64,000 nt of DNA from Actinotalea soli (GCF_017565425.1 NZ_JAGEMK010000003.1:124001-188000), one strand, 5' to 3'; counted from the first letter of the stretch, positions 17,792 to 26,635 are shown. Notes: a model not told the origin generated them from the sequence alone. Translations and numbers: made by a program.

Positions 17792-19288
17792 TCAGACGGA
17801 CGCGACCTCACGCACGGCGCGGTGGTCGGCCAGCACGACGATGCTCGGCCGGGCGAGGCGGGTCTCGACCACCTCGGCGAGAGCAGCCCGGGAGGCCTCG
17901 GCGAACTGCTCCGAGCGACGCCGTCCGGCGCCGCGCTCCGCCCGCGCGGCCAGGCCCCAGGCACCGGCAGCCAGCAGGAGGCCGGCACCCCCGGCCACCG
18001 CGGCGAGGGTCGCGGTGTCCGTCCACCCCTGCGCCCCGGCGACCGCGCCGACGACCACCCCGGCGACGACGAGAGCAGCGAGCCCGACGAGCACGCCGAG
18101 GGTGCGCCACACCGAGGCGGCCCGGGACCGGACCGGTTCGGCGACGACCTCAGCAACGGCGGCCCCCACGGCCGAGGTCAGCTCGGTGAGGGGTGCGACC
18201 TGCTCGTCGAGGCGCTCTCGCCAGGGCTCGGGCAGCCCATGCCCGACCCGTTCGAGCCAGGTCCGGCGGACGAGCTCGACGTGGTCGCCCTGCGCCGGCC
18301 CCGCCGCGACGCGTCGGCTGCTCCGCCCGGCGTCCCGTGCGGCGTCGATCGCCCCCGGCAGCCCGACCGCGTAGGCCAGCGCGTCGGTCGCGGCCACGCG
18401 CGGCAGGGCGTCCGCGTCGAGCTCCTCGGTCCCCACGGCCCGGCGCAGCTCCCGGGCGGCGTCGTCGAGCTCGGAGGCGGCCCGCACCTCGGCGATCCCG
18501 CGCCGCTCGACCGCATCCGCGAGGACCCCGCGCAGCACGGGCAGGCCGACACCGGTCCGGGCTGAGACCGCGTGCACGCCGACGCCCTCGAGGCCGTCCT
18601 CGCGCAGCAGCCGGTCGACGTCACGCATGAGGGCTGCCTGGGCGTCGACGGGGACGGTGTCGATCTGGTTGAGCACCACGAGCATCGAGGCCTCGTGCCC
18701 CACGAGGTGGCGCAGGTAGCCGGTGTGCAGGGCGTCGTCGGCGTACTTCTGGGGGTCCACGACCCAGACCAGCAGGTCGACCTGCGGAAGCAGACGGTCC
18801 ACGACGGCGCGGTGCTCGGCCTCGATCGAGTCGTGGTCGGGCAGGTCGAGGAGCACGAGCCCGCGCAGGTCCGCCTGGGTGTCACCGTCCAGGGCGCTCT
18901 CCCGCTCGATGCGGCGGTCCGTGGAGACCCCGAGCCAGTCGAGCAGCGGGGTGGCGTCCTGGGCCCACACGCAGGCCGTGACCTGCGAGGTCGTCGGACG
19001 GCGGACGCCCACGTCGGCGAAGTCGAGCCGTGCCAGGGCGTTGAACAGGCTCGACTTGCCCGAGCCGGTCCCCCCGACCAGGGCCACGACCGTGCGGTCC
19101 ACACCGAGGGCGAGCCGGCCGCGCACCTCGGTCAGGGTGCGGCGCACGCGGGCGGTCGCCTCGTCGGGCATCGCCAGCAGCGCCCGCTCGAGGGCGACCT
19201 CGATGCGGTCGACGCGGTCGAGCAGCGCTGAGGTCCGCTCGCCGCTCACCACGAGGGTTCCCTGGTCGGCGAGGTTCTTCTCGGTCAT
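17792..19288 (-). CDS. dynamin-like P-loop GTPase with two membrane segments (B-type, second pair)
   Basis: 498 residues, paralogue of the gene at 10899-12602. GGTGSGKSS at 72-80, DLPDHDSIEAEHR, LLVWVVDPQKYAD, and G4 NQID. The C-terminal region holds two hydrophobic segments (GVLVGLAALVVAGVVVGAVAG and LAAVAGGAGLLLAAGAWGLAA), then a basic RRRSEQF tail. ATG at 19288 overlaps the stop of the A-type partner (ATGA). It lacks the long Arg/Pro linker of its paralogue. Shared WVVDPQKYAD and LLDWLGV motifs, not usual in other GTPases, mark the family. Confidence 0.82.
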   Translation of the reverse strand: MTEKNLADQGTLVVSGERTSALLDRVDRIEVALERALLAMPDEATARVRRTLTEVRGRLALGVDRTVVALVGGTGSGKSSLFNALARLDFADVGVRRPTTSQVTACVWAQDATPLLDWLGVSTDRRIERESALDGDTQADLRGLVLLDLPDHDSIEAEHRAVVDRLLPQVDLLVWVVDPQKYADDALHTGYLRHLVGHEASMLVVLNQIDTVPVDAQAALMRDVDRLLREDGLEGVGVHAVSARTGVGLPVLRGVLADAVERRGIAEVRAASELDDAARELRRAVGTEELDADALPRVAATDALAYAVGLPGAIDAARDAGRSSRRVAAGPAQGDHVELVRRTWLERVGHGLPEPWRERLDEQVAPLTELTSAVGAAVAEVVAEPVRSRAASVWRTLGVLVGLAALVVAGVVVGAVAGAQGWTDTATLAAVAGGAGLLLAAGAWGLAARAERGAGRRRSEQFAEASRAALAEVVETRLARPSIVVLADHRAVREVASV

Positions 19289-20934
19289 GTGAGCCCCTTG
19301 AGGACGGCGAGCCGCAGCCGCAGGAGGGAGGCGGCGTCGTCGGCAAGATCGGGGTCGACGAGCGCGGTGAGGGCAGGCTGCGCGCCGGCCCGGCACTGCT
19401 CGACGGCCCGTGCGGTCAGGTCGCGGCGCAGGGTCGCGGCGGCCTCGCGCGCCGGGTCACGGCCGACGGCGCCCTCGAGGACGATCCGGGCCGAGCCCAG
19501 CCCCGCGGCGGCCGCGGCGACGAGCGCACCGGGGCCGTCCGGCCCCGTCGCACGGACCAGGCGGGCGAGTCGGCGGGCCGCGGCCTTGTCGGGCTCGGCG
19601 AGGGCCGTGGCGACGGTGCGGGCGGTCTCGAGCCACCCCGCGGCGGCTGCGTCCGCCGAGGTCATGGTCGTCGCGGTGTCAGGGGTGGTGCTGGTGCCGC
19701 CCACCACGAGGTCCAGGACCCCGCGGGCACCGGGCTGGGTCGTCGTCTCGAGGGCGGTGACGACGGCCAGCTCGGCCCGGCGTCGGCACCCGGCGAGGGC
19801 CATCCCCGCGGACCGTCGCAGCTCGAGGGTGATGGACGCGAGGGCCTCGACGCGCTCGTCGCGACCACGCCGTGAGGTCCAGCCGGTCAGCGGCCCGCCT
19901 CCGCTCGCGAGGGATGCCCAGGTGCCGCGCACCGGGCCGTCGGCCACTCCTGCGGTCTCGACCTCGGCACGCTCGGCGACCGAGCCGGCGGCCTGCTCGA
20001 TCAGTGCGGTCAACGCGGTCCGGGCGTCGACCTGCGCCTGCACGGCCTCGGCGAGCCCGGTGACCCACGGGCGCAGCGCCTGCAGCGAACCGCGCTGGGT
20101 GCGGGCGATGACCGAGCGGGCGCGGTCCGGCCCGGCCACCATGGCGAGCCACCGGCCGATCGGCGCGACGACCTTCGCGTCGAGCATGCCCTCGTGGGGA
20201 CCGGCGTCGGGGACGAGGAACAGCGGGACGGCCGCCATGCCTCGCGCGCGCAGCCTCCCCATGAGGTCCCCGCGGACGGCCACCAGGGCGTCGTCGGGCA
20301 CGCGGTTGAGGACCATGGCCATCGAGGTGCCGCGCTCGGTGGCCCGGTCGAGCACCTCCCAGGGCAGGGCGTCGCCGTAGCGCGCCGCCGTGGTGACGAA
20401 GAGCCACAGGTCCGCGGCCTCGAGCAGGCGGTGGGCGGTGCTGCGGTTGGAGGTGAGCAGCGAGTCCAGGTCGGGGGCGTCGACCAGGGCGATGCCCCGC
20501 GGCACGGCCCCGTGCGGCACCACGTCGACGATCTCCAGGAGGGGGTGCTCGGCGAGCAGGGCGGCGTCGTCGGGGTGGTGGGCCAGGACGGGGCGTCGCG
20601 TGGTGGGGCGGAGCACCCCGGCGGCGCTCACCTCGGTCCGCAGCACCGAGTTGACCAGGGTGGACTTGCCGGCGCCCGTCGAGCCGGCGACCACCACGAT
20701 CGCCGGGGCGGAGAGCTCGCGCAGGCGGGGCAGCAGGTGGTCGTCGAGCTGGTCGAGCAGCCGACGGCGCTGGTCCTCGGCCTCGGTCACGCCCTCGAGG
20801 GGCAGCGGGAAACGGGTCGCGGCGACGTCACGGCGCAGGTCCGTGACGGCGTCGAGCAGGGAGGCCTGGGCCCGGGGTCGTCCGGTGTCACGCTGGCCCC
20901 CGGCTGAGGCCTCGGTCGCGGGGTACGTGATCAC
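19285..20934 (-). CDS. dynamin-like P-loop GTPase (A-type, second pair)
   Basis: 549 residues, paralogue of 12599-14449. GSTGAGKST at 84-92, VLRPTTRRPVLAHHPDDAALL, DAPDLDSLLTSNR, DLWLFVTTAARYGDALPW. The G4 position reads NRVP, so the usual nucleotide-specificity Asp is absent. The rest is helical and Ala-rich without a clear membrane span. GTG at 20934 has GGAGG about eight bases upstream; an ATG at 20970 would add 12 residues. Followed by its B-type partner with a 4-base overlap. Confidence 0.82.
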   Translation of the reverse strand: MITYPATEASAGGQRDTGRPRAQASLLDAVTDLRRDVAATRFPLPLEGVTEAEDQRRRLLDQLDDHLLPRLRELSAPAIVVVAGSTGAGKSTLVNSVLRTEVSAAGVLRPTTRRPVLAHHPDDAALLAEHPLLEIVDVVPHGAVPRGIALVDAPDLDSLLTSNRSTAHRLLEAADLWLFVTTAARYGDALPWEVLDRATERGTSMAMVLNRVPDDALVAVRGDLMGRLRARGMAAVPLFLVPDAGPHEGMLDAKVVAPIGRWLAMVAGPDRARSVIARTQRGSLQALRPWVTGLAEAVQAQVDARTALTALIEQAAGSVAERAEVETAGVADGPVRGTWASLASGGGPLTGWTSRRGRDERVEALASITLELRRSAGMALAGCRRRAELAVVTALETTTQPGARGVLDLVVGGTSTTPDTATTMTSADAAAAGWLETARTVATALAEPDKAAARRLARLVRATGPDGPGALVAAAAAGLGSARIVLEGAVGRDPAREAAATLRRDLTARAVEQCRAGAQPALTALVDPDLADDAASLLRLRLAVLKGLT

Positions 20935-21110
20935 CCCCTGATCCTCCCGTGACGAAGGCACCCAGGCCAACCGCGCGCGCCGCGCACGCGCAGCGGATCG
21001 CGCACCCGGAGACCCGACGACGGCGTGGGGCCGCGTAGCCTTGGACCCGGCGACACCGCTCCCTGCGGTCAGGCCCGGTTCCCCGGGCGACCCGGTGCGG
21101 CCGTGGCCCG

Positions 21111-21183
21111 GCCCCCGTAGCTCAGTGGATAGAGCATCGGACTTCTAATCCGCAGGTCGCAGGTTCGAATCCTGCCGGGGGCG
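21111..21183 (+). tRNA. tRNA-Arg (anticodon TCT)
   Basis: 73-base cloverleaf. Acceptor GCCCCCG pairs with CGGGGGC, then discriminator G; anticodon loop CTTCTAA gives TCT; T-arm GCAGGTTCGAATCCTGC. CCA is not encoded. Confidence 0.95.
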
Positions 21184-21194
21184 CCGAGGCCTGA

Positions 21195-21998
21195 TCACAC
21201 CGTCGTCTCGGCGTGCAGCCGCAGCAGTGCCATCGCCTCGGCGGTCGGGGTGCCGGGTTCGGCGTCGTAGATGATGACCTGCTGCCCGGGGGCGCCCGGG
21301 ACGTCCAGGGCCTCGTAGGTGAGGGACAGGTCACCGACCACGGGATGACGCAGCCGCTTGGCTGCGTGGGACTTGCCCCGCACGTGCTGCTGCGCCCACA
21401 GCGCCCGGAACTCCTCGCTCGAGGCGGCGAGCTCGGCCACGAACGGCTCGAGGACGGCCGCGGGCACGCGCGTGGCGTTGTGCCGCAGCGCCGCGACGGT
21501 GCTGTGGGCGGCCCCCTCCCAGTCCCGGTAGAAGGTGCGGCCTGCCGGGTCCTGGAAGACGGCGCGCGCGAGGTTGTCGCTGGCCGTCAGCGGGCTGAGC
21601 AGGGCGCGGGCGAGGGCGTTCGCAGCCAGGATCTCGAGGGTCCCGTCGAGCACGAAAGCGGCCTGGTCCGGCCACCGGTCGAGCTGCCGGGCGAGCTCGG
21701 GGCGGACGTGGTGTGCGGGCGCACCGACCGGTGGGGCGTACCCGGAGAGGTGGAAGAGGTGCTGGCGCTCGTCCTCGGCGAGGTCCAGGCCACGGGCGAG
21801 CGCCTCGACGACCTGCGCCGACGGCCGCCGCTCCCGCCCCTGCTCGAGCCGCGTGTAGTAGTCGACGCTGACCCCGGCGAGGACGGCGACCTCCTCGCGC
21901 CGCAGCCCTGCGACGCGGCGTCGCCCACCGCGCGGCAGCCCGAGAGCACCAGGGTCGAGCCGTGCGCGGAGGGCCTGGAGGAACTCACCCAAGGTCAT
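21195..21998 (-). CDS. XRE-family regulator with MmyB-like ligand-binding domain
   Basis: 267 residues. An N-terminal helix-turn-helix (GLRREEVAVLAGVSVDYYTRLEQGRERRPS, about 30-60) matches the SCO4944/MmyB type. The C-terminal MmyB-like domain (about 95-260) has WPDQAAFVLDGTLEILAANALARAL and the DLSLTYEALDVPGAPGQQVIIYDAEPGT ending typical of that family, thought to bind fatty-acid-like ligands. ATG at 21998 follows GGAGGAT. It is divergent from the SDR gene at 22162, the normal arrangement in which this regulator controls its neighbour. Confidence 0.9.
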   Translation of the reverse strand: MTLGEFLQALRARLDPGALGLPRGGRRRVAGLRREEVAVLAGVSVDYYTRLEQGRERRPSAQVVEALARGLDLAEDERQHLFHLSGYAPPVGAPAHHVRPELARQLDRWPDQAAFVLDGTLEILAANALARALLSPLTASDNLARAVFQDPAGRTFYRDWEGAAHSTVAALRHNATRVPAAVLEPFVAELAASSEEFRALWAQQHVRGKSHAAKRLRHPVVGDLSLTYEALDVPGAPGQQVIIYDAEPGTPTAEAMALLRLHAETTV

Positions 21999-22161
21999 CC
22001 TCCGAGCGTAGGTCCGCGGGTCGTGGCTGTCCTGGTCCTGCTGCACCCCCTCTCGTGCACCTCGGCACGGCCCGGCCTGGTTGCCGTGCGCGATGCCCGC
22101 GACGGTGGAGGTCCGGTGCCATCGCCACCCAGGGCGTGGCACGTCAGCCGAGGAGGACCCC

Positions 22162-22923
22162 ATGACCTCTGTCACGACCGAGCCCACGTCGCGGGCGGAC
22201 CGCAAGGTCGTCCTGATCACCGGAGCGTCGAGCGGGATCGGGGCCGCGACCGCCGTCGCGCTGGCTGCCGAGGGCCACGCCGTCGTGCTGGGCGCACGTC
22301 GCGCCGACCGGCTCGACGGCCTGGTGGCCGAGATCCGCGCCGCGGGCGGCACGGCCGCGGCGGTGCACCTGGACGTGACGAACCGGGCCGACCTGCAGCG
22401 CGCCGTGGCCCACGCCGTCACCACCTTCGGCAGCCTCGACGTGCTCGTCAACAACGCCGGCGTCATGCCCCTCTCGGCGTTGAGCGAGGGCAAGGTCGAG
22501 GAGTGGGACTGGATGATCGACGTCAACCTGCGCGGGGTCCTGCACGGCATCGCGGCCGCCGAACCAGTGATGCGGCGGCAGGGGTGGGGGCACGTCATCA
22601 CCGTCGCCTCGACCGGCGCGCACGAGGTGGTCCCGACCGCAGCGGTCTACTGCGCCACGAAGTACGCGGCGTGGGCCGTCAGCGAAGGGCTGCGCGTCGA
22701 GTCCGGGCCCTGGCTCCGGGTCACGACGATCACCCCCGGTGTCGTCGAGTCGGAGCTCGCCGAGACCATCTCGGACGACGCGGCCCGCGAGGCGATGGAG
22801 GCGTACCGCGCCGCGGCGATCCCGGCGGCCGAGGTGGCCGCCGCCATCCGGTTCGCGATCGACGCGGGGAAGGACGTGGACGTCAACGAGATCATCCTCC
22901 GCCCGACCGCGCAGCGCCCCTGA
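22162..22923 (+). CDS. short-chain dehydrogenase/reductase (classical SDR)
   Basis: NAD(P)-dependent oxidoreductase of 253 residues. TGASSGIG at 20-27, the NNAG structural motif, catalytic Ser in ITVAST and YCATK as the YxxxK dyad. GARRADRLDGL after strand 2 suggests NADP preference (Arg residues). Substrate unknown. A good AGGAGGA site precedes the ATG. It is divergent from an MmyB-type regulator and tail-to-tail with the MarR gene. Confidence 0.92.
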   Translation: MTSVTTEPTSRADRKVVLITGASSGIGAATAVALAAEGHAVVLGARRADRLDGLVAEIRAAGGTAAAVHLDVTNRADLQRAVAHAVTTFGSLDVLVNNAGVMPLSALSEGKVEEWDWMIDVNLRGVLHGIAAAEPVMRRQGWGHVITVASTGAHEVVPTAAVYCATKYAAWAVSEGLRVESGPWLRVTTITPGVVESELAETISDDAAREAMEAYRAAAIPAAEVAAAIRFAIDAGKDVDVNEIILRPTAQRP

Positions 22924-22964
22924 ACCCTCGGGCCCCGGGGCTCAGGCCTCGGTGGCCTCGGGGG

Positions 22965-23525
22965 TCAGCCGGGCTCGACCCGACCGAGCCAGGCAGCGAG
23001 CAGGCCCTCGAGCTGGGCAGCCTCCTGCGCGCTGAGGGTGTCCAGCAGGCGGCGCTCGTTGCGCATGTGGTCGGCGAAGGCCTTGTCGATGAGCTCCCGC
23101 CCGGCGACGGTCAGTCCGACGACCCGCCCGCGCCCGTCCTCGTCGGCCTGCCTCCGGGTCACGAGGCCAGCCTCCTCGAGGCGGTCGACCCGCTTGGTCA
23201 TGGCCCCGGTGGTCACCATCGTGAACCGGGCGAGCTCCCCCGGGGCACGCTCGAAGGGCTCCCCCGCGCGGCGCAGGGTGGCCAGCACGTCGAACTCCCC
23301 CTCGCTCAGGCCGTGACGGCGGTAGACGACGCACAGCTCCTCGGTGAGGTGGGTGCCCAGGCGGTGCAGCCGGCCGATGACCCCCTGCGGTGAGACATCG
23401 AGGTCTGGTCGCTCGCGAGCCCACTCGGCCTGGATGCGGGCGACGTGGTCGGGCGTGCTGTCGGGCGCCCTGTCGACCGCGGTGCCGGGGCCGGCGACGT
23501 GTGATCCACCCATGGACGACACCAT
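22965..23525 (-). CDS. MarR-family transcriptional regulator
   Basis: About 186 residues; winged helix with LSEGEFDVLATLRRAGEP, FTMVTTGAMTKRVDRLEEAGLVTRR (recognition helix) and DGRGRVVGLTVAGRELI (wing). Start: I prefer ATG 23525 because it fits the divergent promoter; ATG 23513 four codons later is also possible. Earlier starts would lie within the EamA coding region. It is divergent from an EamA exporter, with two CTTCC-N2-GGAAG sites between them, so it probably represses both genes and is released by a small-molecule effector. Confidence 0.9.
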   Translation of the reverse strand: MVSSMGGSHVAGPGTAVDRAPDSTPDHVARIQAEWARERPDLDVSPQGVIGRLHRLGTHLTEELCVVYRRHGLSEGEFDVLATLRRAGEPFERAPGELARFTMVTTGAMTKRVDRLEEAGLVTRRQADEDGRGRVVGLTVAGRELIDKAFADHMRNERRLLDTLSAQEAAQLEGLLAAWLGRVEPG

Positions 23526-23528
23526 ACC

Positions 23529-23560
23529 TTCCAAGGAAGCTATAGTGTCTTCCATGGAAG
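23529..23560. promoter_or_regulatory. divergent MarR/EamA control region with twin palindromes
   Basis: Site 1, CTTCCAAGGAAG (23529-23540), and site 2, CTTCCATGGAAG (23549-23560, a perfect palindrome), have centres 20 bases apart, two helical turns. Between them TATAGT (23541-23546) serves as the -10 of the EamA gene, whose ATG (23554) is inside site 2. On the other strand TATAGC overlaps it and points toward the marR start at 23525. Binding of a MarR dimer would cover both start sites. Confidence 0.72.
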
Positions 23561-24537
23561 CTACCTGGCGCTGGGTCCTCGTGACCGCGATCGCGCCGAT
23601 CTCCTGGGGCAGCACGTACTACGTGACGCGCGAGTTCCTGCCGGTCGACCACCCGCTCACCGGCGCGGCGATCCGCGCCCTGCCGGCCGGGCTCCTGCTG
23701 CTGGCCGTCTGCCGACGGCTCCCCCGCGGCTCCTGGTGGTGGCGGTCCCTCGTGCTGGGCACGCTCAACATGAGCGCGTTCTTCGCCCTCGTCTACCTCG
23801 CGGCCCAGCTGCTCCCCACCAGCGTGGCCTCGGTGATCATGGCGACCTCCTCGGTGGCGATGATGCTCGTGGCCTGGGCCCTGCTCGCCGAACGACCCGG
23901 ACTGCTGCCCGCCCTCGGGGCGACCCTCGGCATCACCGGCGTCGCCACGATGTTGCTCACGGGCGCGGAGTCGGTCTCGACGGGCGGGGTCCTCGCCTCG
24001 GTCTCGGCGATGCTCATGTCCTCGGTGGGGTACGTCCTGGCCAAGAGGTGGAGCGGTCAGGTCCCCGTCCTCGCCTCGACCTCGTGGCAGCTGGTCGCGG
24101 GCGGCCTGATCCTCGTCCCCGTGGCCCTCGTGGTCGAGGGGCCACCGCCCGCCCTCGACGCCCCGGCGGTCCTGGCCTTCGCCTACGTGAGCGTGATCGC
24201 CACCGCCGTGGCCTTCGCCGCGTGGTTCACCGGGCTGCGGCACCTCACGGCCGGCACGGTCGCGCTGATCGGACTGCTCAACCCGGTGACCGGAGTGCTC
24301 CTCGGCACCGCGCTCGCGGCCGAGAGCCTGACCCTGCGCCAAGGAGCGGGGGTCGCGCTCGTGCTCCTCGGCATCGCTCTGGGTCAGCCAGCCGCCACCC
24401 GCCGGTGGCACCGCAGGGCTCCCGTCTCGGGTGCGGGGGCGGCACCGCCGGACGAGCGGGTCGCGGCCCGGGCCCCCGACCGCCCCGCTCAGCCCTGCTC
24501 GACCAGGAGCACCACGACGGCGAGCAACCACACGTAG
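23554..24537 (+). CDS. EamA-family drug/metabolite exporter
   Basis: 327 residues, ten predicted membrane segments in two EamA repeats (N-terminal WGSTYYVTREFLPVDHPLTGAAIRALPAG; C-terminal TAVAFAAWFTGLRHLTAGTVALIGLLNPV). Family members export amino acids, nucleosides or drugs. The last ~45 residues are Pro/Ala/Arg-rich and overlap the convergent uppP gene by 49 bases. A probable leaderless mRNA starts at the ATG. The divergent MarR gene is the likely regulator. Confidence 0.92.
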   Translation: MEATWRWVLVTAIAPISWGSTYYVTREFLPVDHPLTGAAIRALPAGLLLLAVCRRLPRGSWWWRSLVLGTLNMSAFFALVYLAAQLLPTSVASVIMATSSVAMMLVAWALLAERPGLLPALGATLGITGVATMLLTGAESVSTGGVLASVSAMLMSSVGYVLAKRWSGQVPVLASTSWQLVAGGLILVPVALVVEGPPPALDAPAVLAFAYVSVIATAVAFAAWFTGLRHLTAGTVALIGLLNPVTGVLLGTALAAESLTLRQGAGVALVLLGIALGQPAATRRWHRRAPVSGAGAAPPDERVAARAPDRPAQPCSTRSTTTASNHT

Positions 24538-25328
24538 ACCGCGAACACCCGGAACCGTGCGGCGTAGAGCAGACGCAGGACGAGCACGAGCGCAACGGTC
24601 CCGGAGACCGCACTCACGACCACCCCCACTCCCAGGCTCCACCAGGGGACCTGCGTCACCTCACCCGTGGCGAGCACGTCGAGCGCCTGGATCAGGGTCG
24701 CCGCAAGGATCGTGGGGATGGCGAGGATGAAGCTGAACTCGGCGGCCTGCTTCCGCTTCATGCCGAGCGCGAGGCCAGCGGCGATGGTCAGCCCGCTCCG
24801 GCTGAGCCCCGGGAGCAGGGCGAGCGCCTGCGCGAGGCCCACACCGACGGCCTCGCGCGACCCCGGGACCTCGATCGTGCCGGCAGCCGCCCGGTCCGAC
24901 CACCACAGGACGACGCCCGTGAGGACCAGCATCCCGACGATCACGGACGGGCTCCCGAAGACCGCCGGGGCGACCTCCCGGACCGCCAGGCCCACGACCC
25001 CCGTGACCGCCGTACCCAGCACGATCATCAGCAGGAACCGCTGAGCCGGCCCTCGGCCGGCCCGGGTGGCCGGGTCCCGGTGCTCGGACACGGCCTGACG
25101 GCCGATCTCCACCAGACGATGGCGCAGGACGACGGCGATCGAGACCAGCGTGCCGACGTGCAGCACCAGGTTGACGAGGATCGCCTCCGAGGAGTCGGGG
25201 TCGGGCACCTCGACCCCTCGGGACTGCAGCCAGTGCTGCGTCAGGGCCAGGTGGCTGCTCGAGCTCACCGGGACGAACATGAACACGCCCTGGACGAGCC
25301 CCAGCAGTGCGGCGATCTCGGGGCTCAT
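24489..25328 (-). CDS. uppP: UppP/BacA-like undecaprenyl-diphosphatase, variant active site
   Basis: Polytopic membrane protein, 279 residues, of the BacA family that recycles undecaprenyl pyrophosphate for cell-wall synthesis. The FVPVSSSSHLAL and LLPGLSRSGLTIAAGL signatures are present, including the histidine (H26) and SRSG arginine. However, the first motif reads GLVQGVFMFVPVSS: Q13 and M17 stand where E. coli BacA has Glu17 and Glu21, reported as essential. It may be a divergent clade with altered chemistry or substrate. It lies 63 bases after the end of the PAP2 gene's upstream-facing unit, on the same strand. Confidence 0.8.
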   Translation of the reverse strand: MSPEIAALLGLVQGVFMFVPVSSSSHLALTQHWLQSRGVEVPDPDSSEAILVNLVLHVGTLVSIAVVLRHRLVEIGRQAVSEHRDPATRAGRGPAQRFLLMIVLGTAVTGVVGLAVREVAPAVFGSPSVIVGMLVLTGVVLWWSDRAAAGTIEVPGSREAVGVGLAQALALLPGLSRSGLTIAAGLALGMKRKQAAEFSFILAIPTILAATLIQALDVLATGEVTQVPWWSLGVGVVVSAVSGTVALVLVLRLLYAARFRVFAVYVWLLAVVVLLVEQG

Positions 25329-25391
25329 CGAGCTGAGCCCGGCAGGAGGCCGGTCGGGTACGAGCGGTGCGAGATCGCGGTCATGCCCACC

Positions 25392-26198
25392 TCAGGTCAC
25401 CGCCGGTCCGGGGCCGGGGTCCTCGGCAGGTTCCGAGGTCGCGGTCTTGCGGGCCGCGTGGATCGCGCGCCGCCGGTCCAGCACGATCACCCCACCCAGC
25501 ACCGCGAGCGCGAGGGCCATCGAGGCCACCACGTCGCTGACGAAGTGGTACCCCAGGTAGAGCCGGCTCATGGCCACCAGCAGGATGCCCAGGGCCGTCC
25601 CGGCAAGCCAGAGGAGCAGGGCCGGGACGGACGGCCGCCGGATCCACAGCAGGTACCCCAGCACCAGCAGGAAGGTCGCGGCGCCGATGGTGTGCCCCGA
25701 GGGGAAGGAGTAGGTGGTCTCGACCCCGGCGACGGTCATCGAGTCCACCGGGGGACGGGGACGGGCGATCACGCTCTTCAGCGCGAGGGAGATGAGTGAG
25801 GAGGCGACCATCGCCCCGGTGAGCAGCACGGCCGGCCACCAGGCGCGACGCAGGGCACCCCACAGGATCGCGGTGACCGCGATGAGCACGGGCAGGACCA
25901 CCGGGCCGGACACCGTCGAGACGAGGGTCAGGAATCCGGTCACGGTGTCGGTGCGTGCCTGCACCAGGAACTCGAGGGCAGGCTCGTCGAGGAGGGCGAG
26001 GTCGTCGTTCTCCTGGACCGCGTCGAGCACTCCGATGAACCCTGCGGTCCCCAGCACGACGAAGGCCAGGCCGACGACGACGGCGAGCTGCGGCACCAGG
26101 GCCGGGTGGTCCGCCCGCGCACGACCGACCGCCGCACGGACGCGGGCACGCCGGCTCGACGGCGAGGAGGTCACGGGCGTCGGGGAGGGCGCGGGCAT
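25392..26198 (-). CDS. PAP2-superfamily membrane phosphatase
   Basis: 268 residues, about six membrane segments. The three catalytic motifs are complete: K141..ARPRPP, SFPSGHT (164-170) and SRLYLGYHFVSD (211-222). It is related to PgpB/BcrC enzymes that dephosphorylate undecaprenyl pyrophosphate or phosphatidate. ATG at 26198 is chosen; an upstream in-frame start at 26375 would add a basic, non-homologous extension. Its neighbour uppP (same strand, next gene downstream) belongs to the other Und-PP phosphatase family, suggesting a shared lipid-carrier role. Confidence 0.9.
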   Translation of the reverse strand: MPAPSPTPVTSSPSSRRARVRAAVGRARADHPALVPQLAVVVGLAFVVLGTAGFIGVLDAVQENDDLALLDEPALEFLVQARTDTVTGFLTLVSTVSGPVVLPVLIAVTAILWGALRRAWWPAVLLTGAMVASSLISLALKSVIARPRPPVDSMTVAGVETTYSFPSGHTIGAATFLLVLGYLLWIRRPSVPALLLWLAGTALGILLVAMSRLYLGYHFVSDVVASMALALAVLGGVIVLDRRRAIHAARKTATSEPAEDPGPGPAVT

Positions 26199-26395
26199 CG
26201 CACGAGCATCCCAGGAAGGCCGCGTCGTCGCCGCACGAGGCTCGTCAGGGACGCGCCGTCGCGCAGGAGACGCGACGGTGCGTCCGAATAATCCCGTGCG
26301 CGCACGGCCCGGGGACTGGGACCGTGGACCTACCGCGGTGGAGGACCTGGCCCGTCCTCGGTCCCTGTCCAGCACACCCTCTGTGGAGCACCACC

Positions 26396-26635
26396 ATGCA
26401 TCCGTCGACCCTGTACGACGTCGCCGTGCGCGAGCACGAACGCGTCATCGCCGACCGTGCCCGCGCGCACCAGGCCGCCCCGTGGCGGTCCGAGCGCCCG
26501 CGCACCACCACCACTCGCGTCCGGACCTTCGTCCGGCGCCACCGCGCCCGGGCCACCTCGGCCCCGGCGCTCCCCGCTCGGCGGCCGGCCGCAGACCCGC
26601 GGCCGGCCGCCGACGGCCACCTCGCCCTGTCCTGA
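26396..26635 (+). CDS. small basic hypothetical protein
   Basis: 79 residues starting MHPSTLYDVAVREHERVIADRAR, a helical N terminus of a kind seen in short actinobacterial proteins, followed by an Arg/Thr-rich and then Ala/Pro-rich tail. No membrane segment. Codon use looks coding, but the function is unknown; the tail could be partly spurious. Confidence 0.5.
   Translation: MHPSTLYDVAVREHERVIADRARAHQAAPWRSERPRTTTTRVRTFVRRHRARATSAPALPARRPAADPRPAADGHLALS

Noticed and set aside
20935-21110. Riboswitch or small RNA in the gap before tRNA-Arg
   Set aside because: GC-rich with only short imperfect repeats; a plausible tRNA promoter (TAGCCT near 21037) is all I can see.
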